In this document: positions 49,835-59,644 of the stretch, in pieces
Layout: every line of letters starts with the position of its first letter
Position numbering within the stretch: the stretch's first letter is position 1
Origin: Azonexus sp. R2A61
GTDB lineage: Bacteria > Pseudomonadota > Gammaproteobacteria > Burkholderiales > Rhodocyclaceae
DNA length: 64,000 bases
NCBI RefSeq assembly: GCF_021401135.1
Contig: NZ_JACBFO010000002.1
Coordinates: 248,001 to 312,000 of the forward strand
Direction of reading: 5' to 3'
Program-made: the position numbers and the translations under genes
Notes under the pieces: generated by a model
What the model was told of the DNA's origin: nothing
Databases searched by the model: none
What the model saw: the letters and a program-made list of their open reading frames with translations, nothing else

Positions 49835-50382
49835 TGACGCAGTTGCTCCCCTTCGTCGCCGGTAGCGCGCTGCTGCTCTGGCTGTCGCGCAAGCCGCTGC
49901 GCCAGCCCGGCAGCCACGGCTTCTACCGTTTCTTCGCCTGGGAATGCATTCTCGGGCTGGTCGTCATCAACCGGCCGGTCTGGGGCGATGACCCGTATTC
50001 GCCGCACCAGTTCGCCTCGTGGCTGCTGATGCTGAGCAGCATCGGGCTGGTGATCGCCGGCCTCGTCGCACTGCGCCGGCACGGCGGCGCCGACCGTCGC
50101 CGCGACGACGGTTCGCTGTACGAATGGGAAAAGACCGGCGACCTCGTCACCAGCGGCATCTATCGCTGGATCCGCCATCCGATGTACGCCTCGCTGCTGG
50201 CGCTGACCTGGGGAGCCTTCCTGCAATCGCCGGGGCTGCTCGGTGCCGCGCTGGCCATCGTCGGCAGCCTGTGCCTGCTGGCCACCGCCCGCTCCGACGA
50301 ACGCGAGTGCCTGACGCATTTCGGCCCGGCCTACGCCGACTACATGCGGCGCAGCAAGCGCTTCCTGCCCTACCTGTTCTGA
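49834..50382 (+). CDS. ICMT/PEMT-type methyltransferase family membrane protein
   Basis: A 182-residue integral membrane protein with about four spans and the C-terminal block of isoprenylcysteine/phospholipid methyltransferases (TSGIYRWIRHPMYASLLALTWGAFL, then ARSDERECLTHFGPAYADYMRRSKRFLP). Bacterial members are mostly of unknown substrate. Its 3' end overlaps the convergent c-di-GMP gene by 13 nt. Confidence 0.82.
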   Translation: MTQLLPFVAGSALLLWLSRKPLRQPGSHGFYRFFAWECILGLVVINRPVWGDDPYSPHQFASWLLMLSSIGLVIAGLVALRRHGGADRRRDDGSLYEWEKTGDLVTSGIYRWIRHPMYASLLALTWGAFLQSPGLLGAALAIVGSLCLLATARSDERECLTHFGPAYADYMRRSKRFLPYLF

Positions 50383-53300
50383 AGGTCCTGCCGCCAGGCG
50401 ACGAAGGCTTCGGCCGGCATCGGCTTGCCGAACAGGTAACCCTGCATCACCGCGCAGCCGCGCTCGAGCAGGAAGCGATGCTGGGCATCGTTCTCGACCC
50501 CTTCGGCGACCACTTCCATGCCGAGATCGCGGGCCAGCGACAACGTGGCCGAAGCGATCGCCACGTCTTCCGCATCGTCGGGCAGATCGCGCACGAAACT
50601 GCGGTCGAGCTTCAGCCGATGGATCGGCAAGCGCTTGAGATAGCTGAGACTGGAGTAGCCGGTGCCGAAGTCGTCGAGCGCCAGCTGGATGCCCAGCTTG
50701 CGCAACTCGTTCATGCGCGCCAGCACCTCCGGCGTCGGCTGCATCAGCGCACTTTCGGTCAGTTCCAGCTCCAGCCAGGCCGGATCGGCCCCCGTCTCGC
50801 CCAGGATGCGGCGGACCATGGCGACAAACTCCGGATGCTGGAACTGCAGTGCCGAAATGTTCACCGCCATCGTCAGTTCAATGCCCAGGTGGTGCCATTC
50901 GACCCACTGCCGACAGGCCTCGGCCAGCACCCATTCGCCGAGCGGCAGGATCAGGCCGCTATCCTCGGCCACGCCGATGAACTGCGCCGGCGGCAACAAA
51001 CCGAATTCGGGATGCTGCCAGCGAATCAAGGCTTCGCAACCGGACAGGCCGCCGCCCGCCGCCATCTGCGGCTGGAAGAAAAGAACCAGTTCGTTGCGGT
51101 CGACCGCACGACGCAGCGCATTTTCCAGCATCAGCCGCTCCAGCGCATGGACGTCCATCTCGGGCTTGAAGTAATGGTAGGTGTTGCGCCCCTGTCCCTT
51201 GGCACTGTACATCGCCACGTCGGCATGCTTGAGCAGCGTACTCAGATCCTCGCCATCGCCCGGGAAAAGCGAAATGCCGATACTCACCGAAATGCTCAGT
51301 TCGTGGCCGCCGACATCGATCGACGACTGCAGCGAGGCGATCAGCTTGCGCGCGACCAGCGCCGCATCCTCGGGATGACTCAGCCGCGGCAGCAACACGA
51401 CGAACTCATCGCCCCCCAGCCGGGCCAGGAAATCGTTCTCGCGCAGGCAGGCCGACAGACGGCGGGCAACGGCCGACAACAACTGGTCGCCGACCGGATG
51501 GCCAAGCGTGTCATTGATCGCCTTGAAATGATCCAGATCGAGGAACAGCACCGCCAGCGTGTCGCCATGCCGCTCCGCCGAGCGCAGCTCGTTCTGCGCC
51601 CGTTCGTTCCACAACGTCCGGTTCGGCAAGCCGGTCAGCACATCGTAATGGGCCAGATAGGCGATATGCGCTTCGGCAGCACGGGCGGCGGTGACGTCCT
51701 GCGCCGTGCCGCGCACCCGCAAGCCCTGCTTGTCGAGCCAGCCGCTTTCGATGCGGAAATGCAGCACGCGGGCCAGACCGCCCTCTTCGCCCAGACGGCA
51801 GTCGAGCGCCTCCTCGCCGGGTGCTTCGGCAACCCTGGCCAGCGCATGCGCCAGCGCCGCCCGATCCTCGGGATGAATGCAAGCCAGCAGTTCGGCCTGC
51901 CCGATCGTTTCGCGCGGCGGAAGCTGCAGCACGCTGCACAGCTCGCCTGAGCAGTACAGCAATTCGCTGCGCGGCAACTGCTCCCAACTGCCCATGCGGG
52001 CAATGCGCTGCGCCTGCAGCAATTCTTCCTGACGCACGGCCAGCTGGCGGCTCGCTTCCGCCAGCTGATGCGTGCGCTCGTCGACCAGCATCTCGACGCG
52101 CCGCGCCCGGCCGCTGGTCAACAGCAGGAAAGCACCAAGCACCCCGGTGGTCAGCAAGCCGAGCGCCAGCGTCAGCCAGACGCCCCAACTGCGCAAGGAC
52201 TCCATGTAGGCGGGCGACGCTCCGGCCCGCAGGTACCATTGCCGGCCGGCAAACGACAACGGCGTCTGCCAGCGCAGGCGCCCTTCGGCCCAGTCCAGGG
52301 ATTCGCAACCGGCAGGACCGAAGAGGCGCGGCCCTTCGCCGGGCGTCCCTTCGACCAGACAGACCTCGACCTGCTCGCGGCCGCTCCCCTCGAGCGCGGC
52401 GATCATCGCATCGTCCATCCGGAAAACTGCCGACACCATGCCCAGCTGCCGCTCCGGCTGACCGCCGAAGACCGCCTCATAGACCACGACCCCGCGCTGT
52501 TCGCCCCGTTCCTGAACCAGCCGGATCGATTCCGAGGCGATCGGCATCCGGCTGTCGCGCGTACGCTTTGCGGCGACTGCCGTCCGTTCCAGCACCAGCG
52601 GATCGAGACCGACCACACTGCGGTTGGAAACCAGCGGCTCGACGAAAAGGATGGGGAGATACTCGGCCTTGCGCTGCGCAATGTAGGTATGCCCCGCCGG
52701 ATCGCGCCCGAGGATGGCGAAATCGGGTCGTTCGCGCCGAATCGCTGCTTCAAAGGCATCGCGTCCGGCATCCTCGATCAGCGGACTCCAGCCGAAATTC
52801 TGGGTGCCGGGATAGCGGGCCAGCAAAGGCATGACGAACTCCCGCCAGACATTCGCATCGAGCGCCGGATGGACGGCCGCCAGCCCCTCCAGGGCGAGCA
52901 CCTGATCGAGTTGGGCATCCAGCCGGCGCTTGACCAGACTGGCCAGATGCTCGGCATCGCGGTTGAACTGTGTCTGCAGGCGCCGCTCCTCCCAGTCCCG
53001 GACCTGCACGAAGGTGAAGGCCAGCAGACCGAGCGCGACGCTCATCGGCACGGTCACCGCCAGCCGGCGCGAACGCCAGGCTGCGGCCGGGCGCGCCAGG
53101 AAGACCATCACCAGCGGCAGCATGATCAACACACCCAGCGTATCGCCGGCCCACCAGTTCATCCACGTGAACATCGCATCTGCCGAAGGCACGGCACCGA
53201 GGACGACCAGCATGCCGACGCCGATGCTCGGGCTGATCAGACAGCCGAGCGGAGCAACGATGCCGACAAAACGCAGAATGCTCTCCGGCGTATCGAGTGC

Positions 53301-53624
53301 CGAATCGGGCCCGTTCAGACGACCGGCCAGCCAGTAGCCAACCGTTGCCTGCAGGGATGCGCCGATGGCTGGAAGCCCCAGGGCCAGCCAGTCGGACGAC
53401 GAAAGTCCGGTCTGCCAGGCGGCGACGAACTGGACGGCAAACGAACCGAGAAAGACACCGGGCAAGCAGCGCGGGCCATAGATGAGCATTGCCGCCAGGG
53501 CAATACCGGCCGGCGGGAACAACGGGGCGGCATAACCCGGCGGCACGGCGACCTTCAACGATAGCCAGCCGCTCACGGCGTAGGCCAGACAGAGCAGCAG
53601 GTTACGGCGCAAATTGGCTGACAT
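50370..53624 (-). CDS. MASE1-CHASE-PAS-GGDEF-EAL c-di-GMP enzyme
   Basis: A 1084-residue membrane sensor. N-terminal MASE1-type spans (about 1-230; ATG at 53624 follows directly on the usual MASE1 start), a CHASE-type periplasmic domain (about 255-520) flanked by a span near 540, a PAS domain (about 600-670), GGDEF (737-741, with the inhibitory site REND five residues before), and EAL (864-866, with DDFGTGYSSLSYLKRLPI later). Both the cyclase and the phosphodiesterase sites look intact. It would tune c-di-GMP and so biofilm or motility in response to an external signal. Confidence 0.93.
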   Translation of the reverse strand: MSANLRRNLLLCLAYAVSGWLSLKVAVPPGYAAPLFPPAGIALAAMLIYGPRCLPGVFLGSFAVQFVAAWQTGLSSSDWLALGLPAIGASLQATVGYWLAGRLNGPDSALDTPESILRFVGIVAPLGCLISPSIGVGMLVVLGAVPSADAMFTWMNWWAGDTLGVLIMLPLVMVFLARPAAAWRSRRLAVTVPMSVALGLLAFTFVQVRDWEERRLQTQFNRDAEHLASLVKRRLDAQLDQVLALEGLAAVHPALDANVWREFVMPLLARYPGTQNFGWSPLIEDAGRDAFEAAIRRERPDFAILGRDPAGHTYIAQRKAEYLPILFVEPLVSNRSVVGLDPLVLERTAVAAKRTRDSRMPIASESIRLVQERGEQRGVVVYEAVFGGQPERQLGMVSAVFRMDDAMIAALEGSGREQVEVCLVEGTPGEGPRLFGPAGCESLDWAEGRLRWQTPLSFAGRQWYLRAGASPAYMESLRSWGVWLTLALGLLTTGVLGAFLLLTSGRARRVEMLVDERTHQLAEASRQLAVRQEELLQAQRIARMGSWEQLPRSELLYCSGELCSVLQLPPRETIGQAELLACIHPEDRAALAHALARVAEAPGEEALDCRLGEEGGLARVLHFRIESGWLDKQGLRVRGTAQDVTAARAAEAHIAYLAHYDVLTGLPNRTLWNERAQNELRSAERHGDTLAVLFLDLDHFKAINDTLGHPVGDQLLSAVARRLSACLRENDFLARLGGDEFVVLLPRLSHPEDAALVARKLIASLQSSIDVGGHELSISVSIGISLFPGDGEDLSTLLKHADVAMYSAKGQGRNTYHYFKPEMDVHALERLMLENALRRAVDRNELVLFFQPQMAAGGGLSGCEALIRWQHPEFGLLPPAQFIGVAEDSGLILPLGEWVLAEACRQWVEWHHLGIELTMAVNISALQFQHPEFVAMVRRILGETGADPAWLELELTESALMQPTPEVLARMNELRKLGIQLALDDFGTGYSSLSYLKRLPIHRLKLDRSFVRDLPDDAEDVAIASATLSLARDLGMEVVAEGVENDAQHRFLLERGCAVMQGYLFGKPMPAEAFVAWRQDLQNR

Positions 53625-53815
53625 CGGCTGGCGAAACGAGGGGTTGAAATCTGACGGTGGAATTATAGGGGCGGGATGACGCTTTGCTCCGCCCTGCGGA
53701 AGAAAATCGGCATTTTGTGATTTTCCGTTTTTTGTCGCGAAACAGGGTCGACCGCGACAAATTGCCGCGCCGGACGCCCTGCCCGGCACCGGCCAAATGT
53801 CGGATAATGCCGCCC

Positions 53816-55075
53816 ATGCCGTTCTCCTACCACCCCGCCGGCGCAACCGATCACTGGCTCAACCTGCGTCGCCTGGTTGCCAGCCGCTGGCTGGTGCTGG
53901 CGACGACCGCCCTGTTCGTGATGATCGTTCCCGGCGTGCTCGACGTGCCGCTGCCGCAATGGCCGCTGCTCGGCATCATCGCTGCGGGTGCGCTGTTCAA
54001 TCTTGTCGTCGGCTGGCGCCTGCCTCAATCCTTGACCGCGGACGACGCCGAATTCGCGCGCCAGTTGCTGTTCGACATCGCCCTGCTGTCGGCCTTGCTG
54101 TTCTTCAGCGGCGGTGCCACCAATCCGCTGGTCTCCTTGCTGCTGCCGCCGGTCGCCATCGCCGCGCTGGCCCTGCCCGGTCGCTTCGTCGTTCTGGTCG
54201 GCTGCGTCGCCATCCTTGCCTATTCGCTGCTGATGGTCGAATACCTGCCGCTGGCCATCGCCGACGCGACACGGGCGACCCGGCTGCACCTGATCGGCAT
54301 GTGGCTGACCTTTACCGTATCGGCCGCCATGATCGGCTGGCTGATCCTGCGCATGACGCGGTTGATCCGCGAGCGCGATGCCGCCCTCGCCGCGGCGCGC
54401 GAACAGGCCCTGCGCGACGAGCGGATCACTGCGATGGGCACGCTCGCCGCCGGTGCCGCGCACGAACTGGGCACGCCGCTGGCGACAATGGCGCTGGTCG
54501 CCGGCGAAATGGCGCACGACGCCACGCTGTCGCCGGAAAGCCGGGCCGACGTTGCACTGCTGCGGCAACAGATCGGCATCTGCAAGGACATCGTCGGCAG
54601 CCTGGCCCGACGAGCCGATGCCGAACGCCTCGAAAATCCGCCGCAACAGCCCGTCGACCGCTGGCTCGACAGCCTTCGCCAACGCTGGCACGCCGTCCGG
54701 CCGCAGGCGGCGAGCCGGCTGGTGCTCGGCAGCGACAGGCCGGCACCGGAAATCGCCGCCGATCCCAGACTCGAACAGGCCCTGCTCAACCTGCTCAACA
54801 ATGCCGCGAATGCCAGCGCCCAGCCGCTGGAAATCCGTCTCGCCTGGTCGTCGACCGGGATCGACATCGAAATTCGCGACCAGGGCCCGGGTTTTCCGGA
54901 ACCCGTACTCGCCCTTTCCGGACGCAGCGAACTGCCGCCGCACGAAGCCGGCAGCGGTGTCGGCCTGATGCTGACCCGCTCGGCCATCGAGCAACTGGGC
55001 GGCCGGCTGATCCTGCTCAACCCCGACGACGGCGGTGCACTGGCCCGCATCGAACTGCCACGTACGCCACGATGA
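53816..55075 (+). CDS. RegB/PrrB-like sensor histidine kinase
   Basis: A 419-residue kinase with six membrane spans. The segment FFSGGATNPLVSLLLPP matches the quinone-sensing loop of RegB/PrrB redox kinases, and the H-box GAAHELGTPLATM is typical of that family, followed by an ATP domain (LLNLLNNAANAS, DQGPGFPEPVLA, GVGLMLTRSAIEQLGG). The cytoplasmic redox cysteine of RegB, just before the H-box, is not present. It overlaps the regulator gene by 4 nt. The start is uncertain (ATG at 53807 or 53816; no clear ribosome site). Confidence 0.88.
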   Translation: MPFSYHPAGATDHWLNLRRLVASRWLVLATTALFVMIVPGVLDVPLPQWPLLGIIAAGALFNLVVGWRLPQSLTADDAEFARQLLFDIALLSALLFFSGGATNPLVSLLLPPVAIAALALPGRFVVLVGCVAILAYSLLMVEYLPLAIADATRATRLHLIGMWLTFTVSAAMIGWLILRMTRLIRERDAALAAAREQALRDERITAMGTLAAGAAHELGTPLATMALVAGEMAHDATLSPESRADVALLRQQIGICKDIVGSLARRADAERLENPPQQPVDRWLDSLRQRWHAVRPQAASRLVLGSDRPAPEIAADPRLEQALLNLLNNAANASAQPLEIRLAWSSTGIDIEIRDQGPGFPEPVLALSGRSELPPHEAGSGVGLMLTRSAIEQLGGRLILLNPDDGGALARIELPRTPR

Positions 55076-55611
55076 GGAACGACGACCTGATCCTGGTCAT
55101 CGACGACGACCCGGTTTTCAACGCCGTACTGGTCCGCACGCTCACCCGCCGCGGCATGACCGCCTGCGGCGCGACCAGCGCCGACGAAGGGCTGGCGGCG
55201 ATGCGGGCGCGGCGTCCCGGACGCATCGTGCTCGACCTCAATCTCGATGGAGCCTCGGGCCTGGCACTGATCCCCGAGCTGCTGGCCGTCGATGGCGCAG
55301 CCCGCATCGTGGTCCTCACCGGTTACGCCAGCATCGCCACCGCCGTCGAGGCGGTCAAGCGAGGAGCCGTCCAATACCTCGCCAAGCCGGTGGAAATCGA
55401 GGCCATCCTGGCCGCGTTCGACGATCAGACCGGCGACGAAAACGTGCTGAACGCGCCGGACGAACCGCTGTCGGTCGACCGCCTGGAATGGGAACACATC
55501 CAGCGGGTGCTGGCCGAAAACGACGGCAACATTTCGGCGACGGCGCGGGCGCTGAAGATGCACCGTCGGACGCTGCAACGAAAACTGGGCAAACGGCCGG
55601 TCGCGCGCTGA
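55072..55611 (+). CDS. RegA/PrrA/ActR-like response regulator
   Basis: A 179-residue regulator with a receiver domain (acidic pair in LVIDDDP, phosphoacceptor Asp in IVLDLNLDGASG, Thr in VLTGYAS, Lys in YLAKPVE) and a short Fis-type helix-turn-helix (NISATARALKMHRRTLQRKL). Together with the adjacent kinase it would form a RegB/RegA-type system, which in other proteobacteria controls energy metabolism, including nitrogen fixation and terminal oxidases. No direct target is visible here. Confidence 0.9.
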   Translation: MRNDDLILVIDDDPVFNAVLVRTLTRRGMTACGATSADEGLAAMRARRPGRIVLDLNLDGASGLALIPELLAVDGAARIVVLTGYASIATAVEAVKRGAVQYLAKPVEIEAILAAFDDQTGDENVLNAPDEPLSVDRLEWEHIQRVLAENDGNISATARALKMHRRTLQRKLGKRPVAR

Positions 55612-55638
55612 CCTTTACCGGCGAAAACCTGCTTCAGG

Positions 55639-56907
55639 TCACCCCAGCGCCCTGAACGCAAAAATCGCCACCATGGTCGGTGGCAATGCGGCAAACAGCA
55701 ATCCGAGCGGGCTGACCGCGCCGTCGTCGAAACTGGCTTTGAGAATCGATGCACCCGCCGGGTTCGGGGCGTTGGCAATCAGGGTCAGGCCACCACCGGT
55801 CACCGCACCGGCCACCACCGCATACTGGAACTCCGGCGACACGCCATCGACCAGCGAGGCGAGATAGGTCAGCGCGGCATTGTCGGTGATCGCCGTCAGC
55901 GCGGTGGCCAGGAAGTACAGCACGTCGGGCTCGACGCCGAGCAGCGTTTCCTGCAGCCACCAGCGCTGCAGGCCGCCGAGGACGACCAGGCCGGCCAGGA
56001 AGAAGGCAACCAGCAGACCTTCGCGAAGGATCAGCCGATCCTGATGCTGCTTGTAGGCTTCGGTGTAGCCGAGAAAGAACAGGAACAGCCCCATGAAAAT
56101 GATCGGATGATGGGCGAACAGCACGACCCCAACCAGGAAAGCCAGGTGGATCGAAGCCACCGAAAGCGGCATCCTCGCACTGCCGGCAGCGGCTTCCACC
56201 CGTCCCTTGTCGACGATCTCGTGACGGAAGAACCAGCTCACGGCCACGGCATTGGCGACGACGGCAATCGCCGCCTTCCAGCCGAAATGCGAGAACATGA
56301 ACAAGCTGTCCCATTGCCATTTGGCGGCCACCATCAGCACCGGCGGCGCAGCGAAATGGGTCAGCGTGCCGCCGATCGAAATATTGACGAACAGCACGCC
56401 CAGCGTCGCATATTTGAGGCGGTTGGAAATCTCGTACTGGTAATAGCGGTCGCGCAGCATCAGCGCGGCCAGCGTCATCGCCGCCGGTTCGGTGATGAAC
56501 GAGCCGAGCAGCGGCACCAACGACAGGCAGAGGAAATAGACGGCCAGCGCACGTGGAATCGGAATCGCCATGGCGACCAGCCGGACCAGGTTGATCACCG
56601 TAAACAGGATGGGCCGGCTGGCGGCGATGACCATGATCACGAAAACGAAAGCCGGCTCCGTGAAATTGCGCGCTTCCATGTAGTCGACCGCAGCTTCCTT
56701 GCCGGTCAGGAAGAACAGCGCGGCGATCAGCACGAAGGCCCAGAAACCGAAGACCACCTCGACTTCGGCCAGCAGATGCCACAGCCCGGCGTGACGCGAT
56801 TCGCGGTGGGCCAGTTCGGCGAAGAACTTGGTCGAGAAGGTATGGATCAACGCGATCGCGAAGATCACGGTGGCGACGATTTCCGGCGTACTGGCGTTGG
56901 CAATCAT
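55639..56907 (-). CDS. Putative Na+/H+ antiporter, ion-transporter superfamily
   Basis: A 422-residue integral membrane protein with about eleven spans, matching the putative Na+/H+ antiporter proteins of the ion transporter superfamily. Conserved stretches are SFITEPAAMTLAALMLRDRYY, NISIGGTLTHFAAPPVLMVA, ALTAITDNAALTYLASLV and GGGLTLIANAPNPAGASIL, with buried Asp and Asn residues likely for ion coupling. It stands alone between two signalling genes. The transported ion is not determined by the sequence. Confidence 0.82.
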   Translation of the reverse strand: MIANASTPEIVATVIFAIALIHTFSTKFFAELAHRESRHAGLWHLLAEVEVVFGFWAFVLIAALFFLTGKEAAVDYMEARNFTEPAFVFVIMVIAASRPILFTVINLVRLVAMAIPIPRALAVYFLCLSLVPLLGSFITEPAAMTLAALMLRDRYYQYEISNRLKYATLGVLFVNISIGGTLTHFAAPPVLMVAAKWQWDSLFMFSHFGWKAAIAVVANAVAVSWFFRHEIVDKGRVEAAAGSARMPLSVASIHLAFLVGVVLFAHHPIIFMGLFLFFLGYTEAYKQHQDRLILREGLLVAFFLAGLVVLGGLQRWWLQETLLGVEPDVLYFLATALTAITDNAALTYLASLVDGVSPEFQYAVVAGAVTGGGLTLIANAPNPAGASILKASFDDGAVSPLGLLFAALPPTMVAIFAFRALG

Positions 56908-56954
56908 TGTTCCATCGGGTGATGCGCGTTAAGGATTGCGTAAGTATGCACTAT

Positions 56955-59537
56955 TTACGCGCTGCCGCGCCCCAACCAGTAAAGCACGACGCGGAACAGG
57001 TATTCCGGATCGACCGGTTTGCCGATGAAATCGTCCATGCCGGCATCCATGCAGCGCTGCCGGTCCTCGGCGAAGGCGTTGGCGGTCATGGCGACGACCG
57101 GCAGGGTTTCGCAGCCGGGCAGGCGGCGCAGGCGGCGGGTGGCCTCGAGGCCGTCGAGCACCGGCATCTGCATGTCCATCAGCACCAGATCGAATTTCCC
57201 GTTTTTCAGGCGGTCGACCGCAAGTTCGCCGTTGTCGGCCACCGTGACATCGAGCCCCGCCCCTTCGAGCAACATCACGCCGATTTCCTGATTGACCGGT
57301 TCATCCTCGACCAGCAGCACCCGGCGGCCGGCAAAATGCGCCTGTAGCTGCGCCTCCGACTCGCCGTTGTGCAGACGTTCGCCCGACAGCCCTTCTCCAC
57401 CGCCCTTGGTGAGACGCGCGGAGAACCAGAACGTGCTGCCTTCGCCCGGTCGGCTGTCGGCACCGACCTCGCCGCCCATCAGGCTGGCCAGTTGGCGGGT
57501 GATCGCCAGGCCCAGCCCGGTACCGCCATACATCCGCGTCAACGAACGCTCACCCTGCTCGAACGGACGGAACAGGCCGGCCAGGCGCTCGGCTGCGATA
57601 CCGATGCCGGTATCGACCACTTCGAAGCGCAGCAACACGTCTTTCGGCGTCTCCTCGATCAGCTTCGTACGCAGGGTCACCACACCGTGCTCGGTGAACT
57701 TGATGGCGTTCGAGACGTAATTCAGCAGCGCCTGAGTCAGGCGCGTCGGATCGCCCAGCAGGTGCGGCGGCAGCACATCGGTATCGACCTGCAGTCGCAG
57801 TTTCTTGGCATTGGCCGTCGCCTTGACCATCGACACGACGTTGCCGGCGAGTTGATCGACGGCAACCGGAATCGCCTCCAGCACCAGCTTGCCGGCCTCG
57901 ATCTTGGACAGGTCGAGGATGTCGTTGATCACCGTCAGCAGATGCTGGGCAGACAAGGCGATCTTGTCCACATGATCGCTCTGCACCGCAGTCAGCCCGG
58001 TGCGCCGGAGGATATGCAGCAGACCGATGACGCCGTTCATCGGCGTCCGGATTTCGTGACTCATGCTGGCCAGGAAGGCCGCCTTGGACTGTGTCGCGGC
58101 CTCAGCCTCGCGGCGGGCCAGGTCGAGATGCCGGTTGGCCTCGGTAAGCTCGGCCGTCCGCGCCGCCACCTTCTCTTCCAGGCGGTCCCGGTAGGCCGCC
58201 AGCTCCGCTTCGACCTGCTTGCGCTGCGTGATGTCGCGCGCCGAGGCAATCATCATCGACTCGCCCTCGCACTCGAAGGCCCGGATGCTGAGCTCGACGT
58301 CGAGCACCGTTCCATCGCTGCGCCGGTGACGGGTCTCGATGATCATCGAGCCCTGCTCGGCCTGCAGCCGGGCCATGCCTTCGAGAATTTCGGTCGCCGA
58401 CTTGGCCACATCGAAATCGGTGACATGCAGCCGGCCGATCGCCGACTTGTCCAGCCCGAGCATGTCGAGAAAGGCGCGATTGGCATCGACCAGCAGACCG
58501 TTGCGGTCGATGACGTGAATGCCGTCGGTCGCCGTATGCACCAGGGCCTGCTGGCGGGCGATGGTCTTCCAGGCATCGCTGGCACGCCGCTGATAGACCC
58601 GCAGGCCGGCCAGCGTGATGGCCGCGCCGACCAGGTACAAGCCCGACAACAGGTAGAGCTGCATCCGCCAGTCGGCGAACACCGCATTCAGATCGCGCCC
58701 CACCGCCACCACCAGCGGCTGATCGAAATGCGCCTCTCGCGGCTCGACGGTACGTACCGAAACCAGTTGCGGCACGCCCGGCTTGATCACATCGTCGATG
58801 ACGCTGTCGGCGATGCCACGTTCGCGATGTTGCTGGAAATAGCTGCCGGCACGATTCAGCTCTCGGCCGCCTGCGGCGCTTTCCGCCGGCACCGACAGGA
58901 TCTGCACCCCGTTGCCATGCGCCAGCGCCGCCCACATGTCGGGCACATAAAGCGTGGATCCGAGCAGACTGCCGATGAAGGGCGTATCCATCGTTGCCAT
59001 CACGACACCGACGAAGCGGCCGTCACGATCCAGCACCTTGCGCGACAGGGTGAAGGTGTATTCGCCGAACACCGTCTGAAAAGGCGGCGAAAGAATGCAC
59101 AACGACGCGTCCATGGTGTCGCGGGCGGCCTGGAAATAATGCCGGTGCGAAAAGTTTTGGCCCAGCAGATCCTTGCGATTGGCCGCCTGCACCCGACCTT
59201 CGGCATCGAGCAGCATCAGGATCGAGGTACCGTGGCCAACGATGACCAGGCGGTCGATCTGTCGCGACAAGTCGCGCAGTTCATCGCCGGCAGGCAGCCC
59301 CTCGGCCAGTTCGCCCTCGACCTGCAGGATCATCGACCGGGTCCCCACCAAGCGACGGCCGATGATATCGGCGGCAACCTGGCTGAGATTGCCCAGGTGG
59401 GTTCTTTCGATCCGCTCTACCGCCCGATGCGTGACGACCAGGTGATAAACGATGCCGGATGCAACGATCGCCAGACAGGCAATCGCCATGATCCACTGGG
59501 CCCGGAAAGCCAGACGCATCGAAAACGCGGAATTCAT
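56955..59537 (-). CDS. Hybrid sensor histidine kinase (Cache-PAS-HK-receiver)
   Basis: An 860-residue membrane kinase. A span near residues 17-36, a periplasmic Cache-like sensor (about 40-290, DAEGRVQAANRKDLLGQNFSHRHYFQAA), a second span, a PAS domain (about 330-450), a coiled coil, HisKA (SMSHEIRTPMNGVIGLL), HATPase (NYVSNAIKFTEHGVV, GTGLGLAITRQLASLMGG), and a C-terminal receiver (VLMDMQMPVLDGLEATRR; Lys in IGKPV). All phosphotransfer residues are present. No partner regulator lies next to it, so it must signal to a distant protein. The ligand is unknown. Confidence 0.93.
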   Translation of the reverse strand: MNSAFSMRLAFRAQWIMAIACLAIVASGIVYHLVVTHRAVERIERTHLGNLSQVAADIIGRRLVGTRSMILQVEGELAEGLPAGDELRDLSRQIDRLVIVGHGTSILMLLDAEGRVQAANRKDLLGQNFSHRHYFQAARDTMDASLCILSPPFQTVFGEYTFTLSRKVLDRDGRFVGVVMATMDTPFIGSLLGSTLYVPDMWAALAHGNGVQILSVPAESAAGGRELNRAGSYFQQHRERGIADSVIDDVIKPGVPQLVSVRTVEPREAHFDQPLVVAVGRDLNAVFADWRMQLYLLSGLYLVGAAITLAGLRVYQRRASDAWKTIARQQALVHTATDGIHVIDRNGLLVDANRAFLDMLGLDKSAIGRLHVTDFDVAKSATEILEGMARLQAEQGSMIIETRHRRSDGTVLDVELSIRAFECEGESMMIASARDITQRKQVEAELAAYRDRLEEKVAARTAELTEANRHLDLARREAEAATQSKAAFLASMSHEIRTPMNGVIGLLHILRRTGLTAVQSDHVDKIALSAQHLLTVINDILDLSKIEAGKLVLEAIPVAVDQLAGNVVSMVKATANAKKLRLQVDTDVLPPHLLGDPTRLTQALLNYVSNAIKFTEHGVVTLRTKLIEETPKDVLLRFEVVDTGIGIAAERLAGLFRPFEQGERSLTRMYGGTGLGLAITRQLASLMGGEVGADSRPGEGSTFWFSARLTKGGGEGLSGERLHNGESEAQLQAHFAGRRVLLVEDEPVNQEIGVMLLEGAGLDVTVADNGELAVDRLKNGKFDLVLMDMQMPVLDGLEATRRLRRLPGCETLPVVAMTANAFAEDRQRCMDAGMDDFIGKPVDPEYLFRVVLYWLGRGSA

Positions 59538-59581
59538 TCACCCATATGCAATCAGTTATCGATACACGCATTCTGCATCAA

Positions 59582-59618
59582 AGAAAAACCCCGGACTTGA
59601 CTCAAGTCAAGTCCGGGG
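59582..59618 (-). terminator. Rho-independent terminator of the copper operon
   Basis: A perfect 14-bp inverted repeat, CCCCGGACTTGACT with AGTCAAGTCCGGGG around a two-base loop. On the minus strand it is followed by TTTTTCTTT, so it ends the PCuAC transcript. Confidence 0.92.
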
Positions 59619-59644
59619 CCGGAATCCCGCAGCTTTCGGGCGAA

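Noticed and set aside
57369..59600. 743-codon plus-strand frame opposite the hybrid kinase.
   Set aside because: Shadow; the minus-strand kinase has complete, ordered domains and catalytic motifs.
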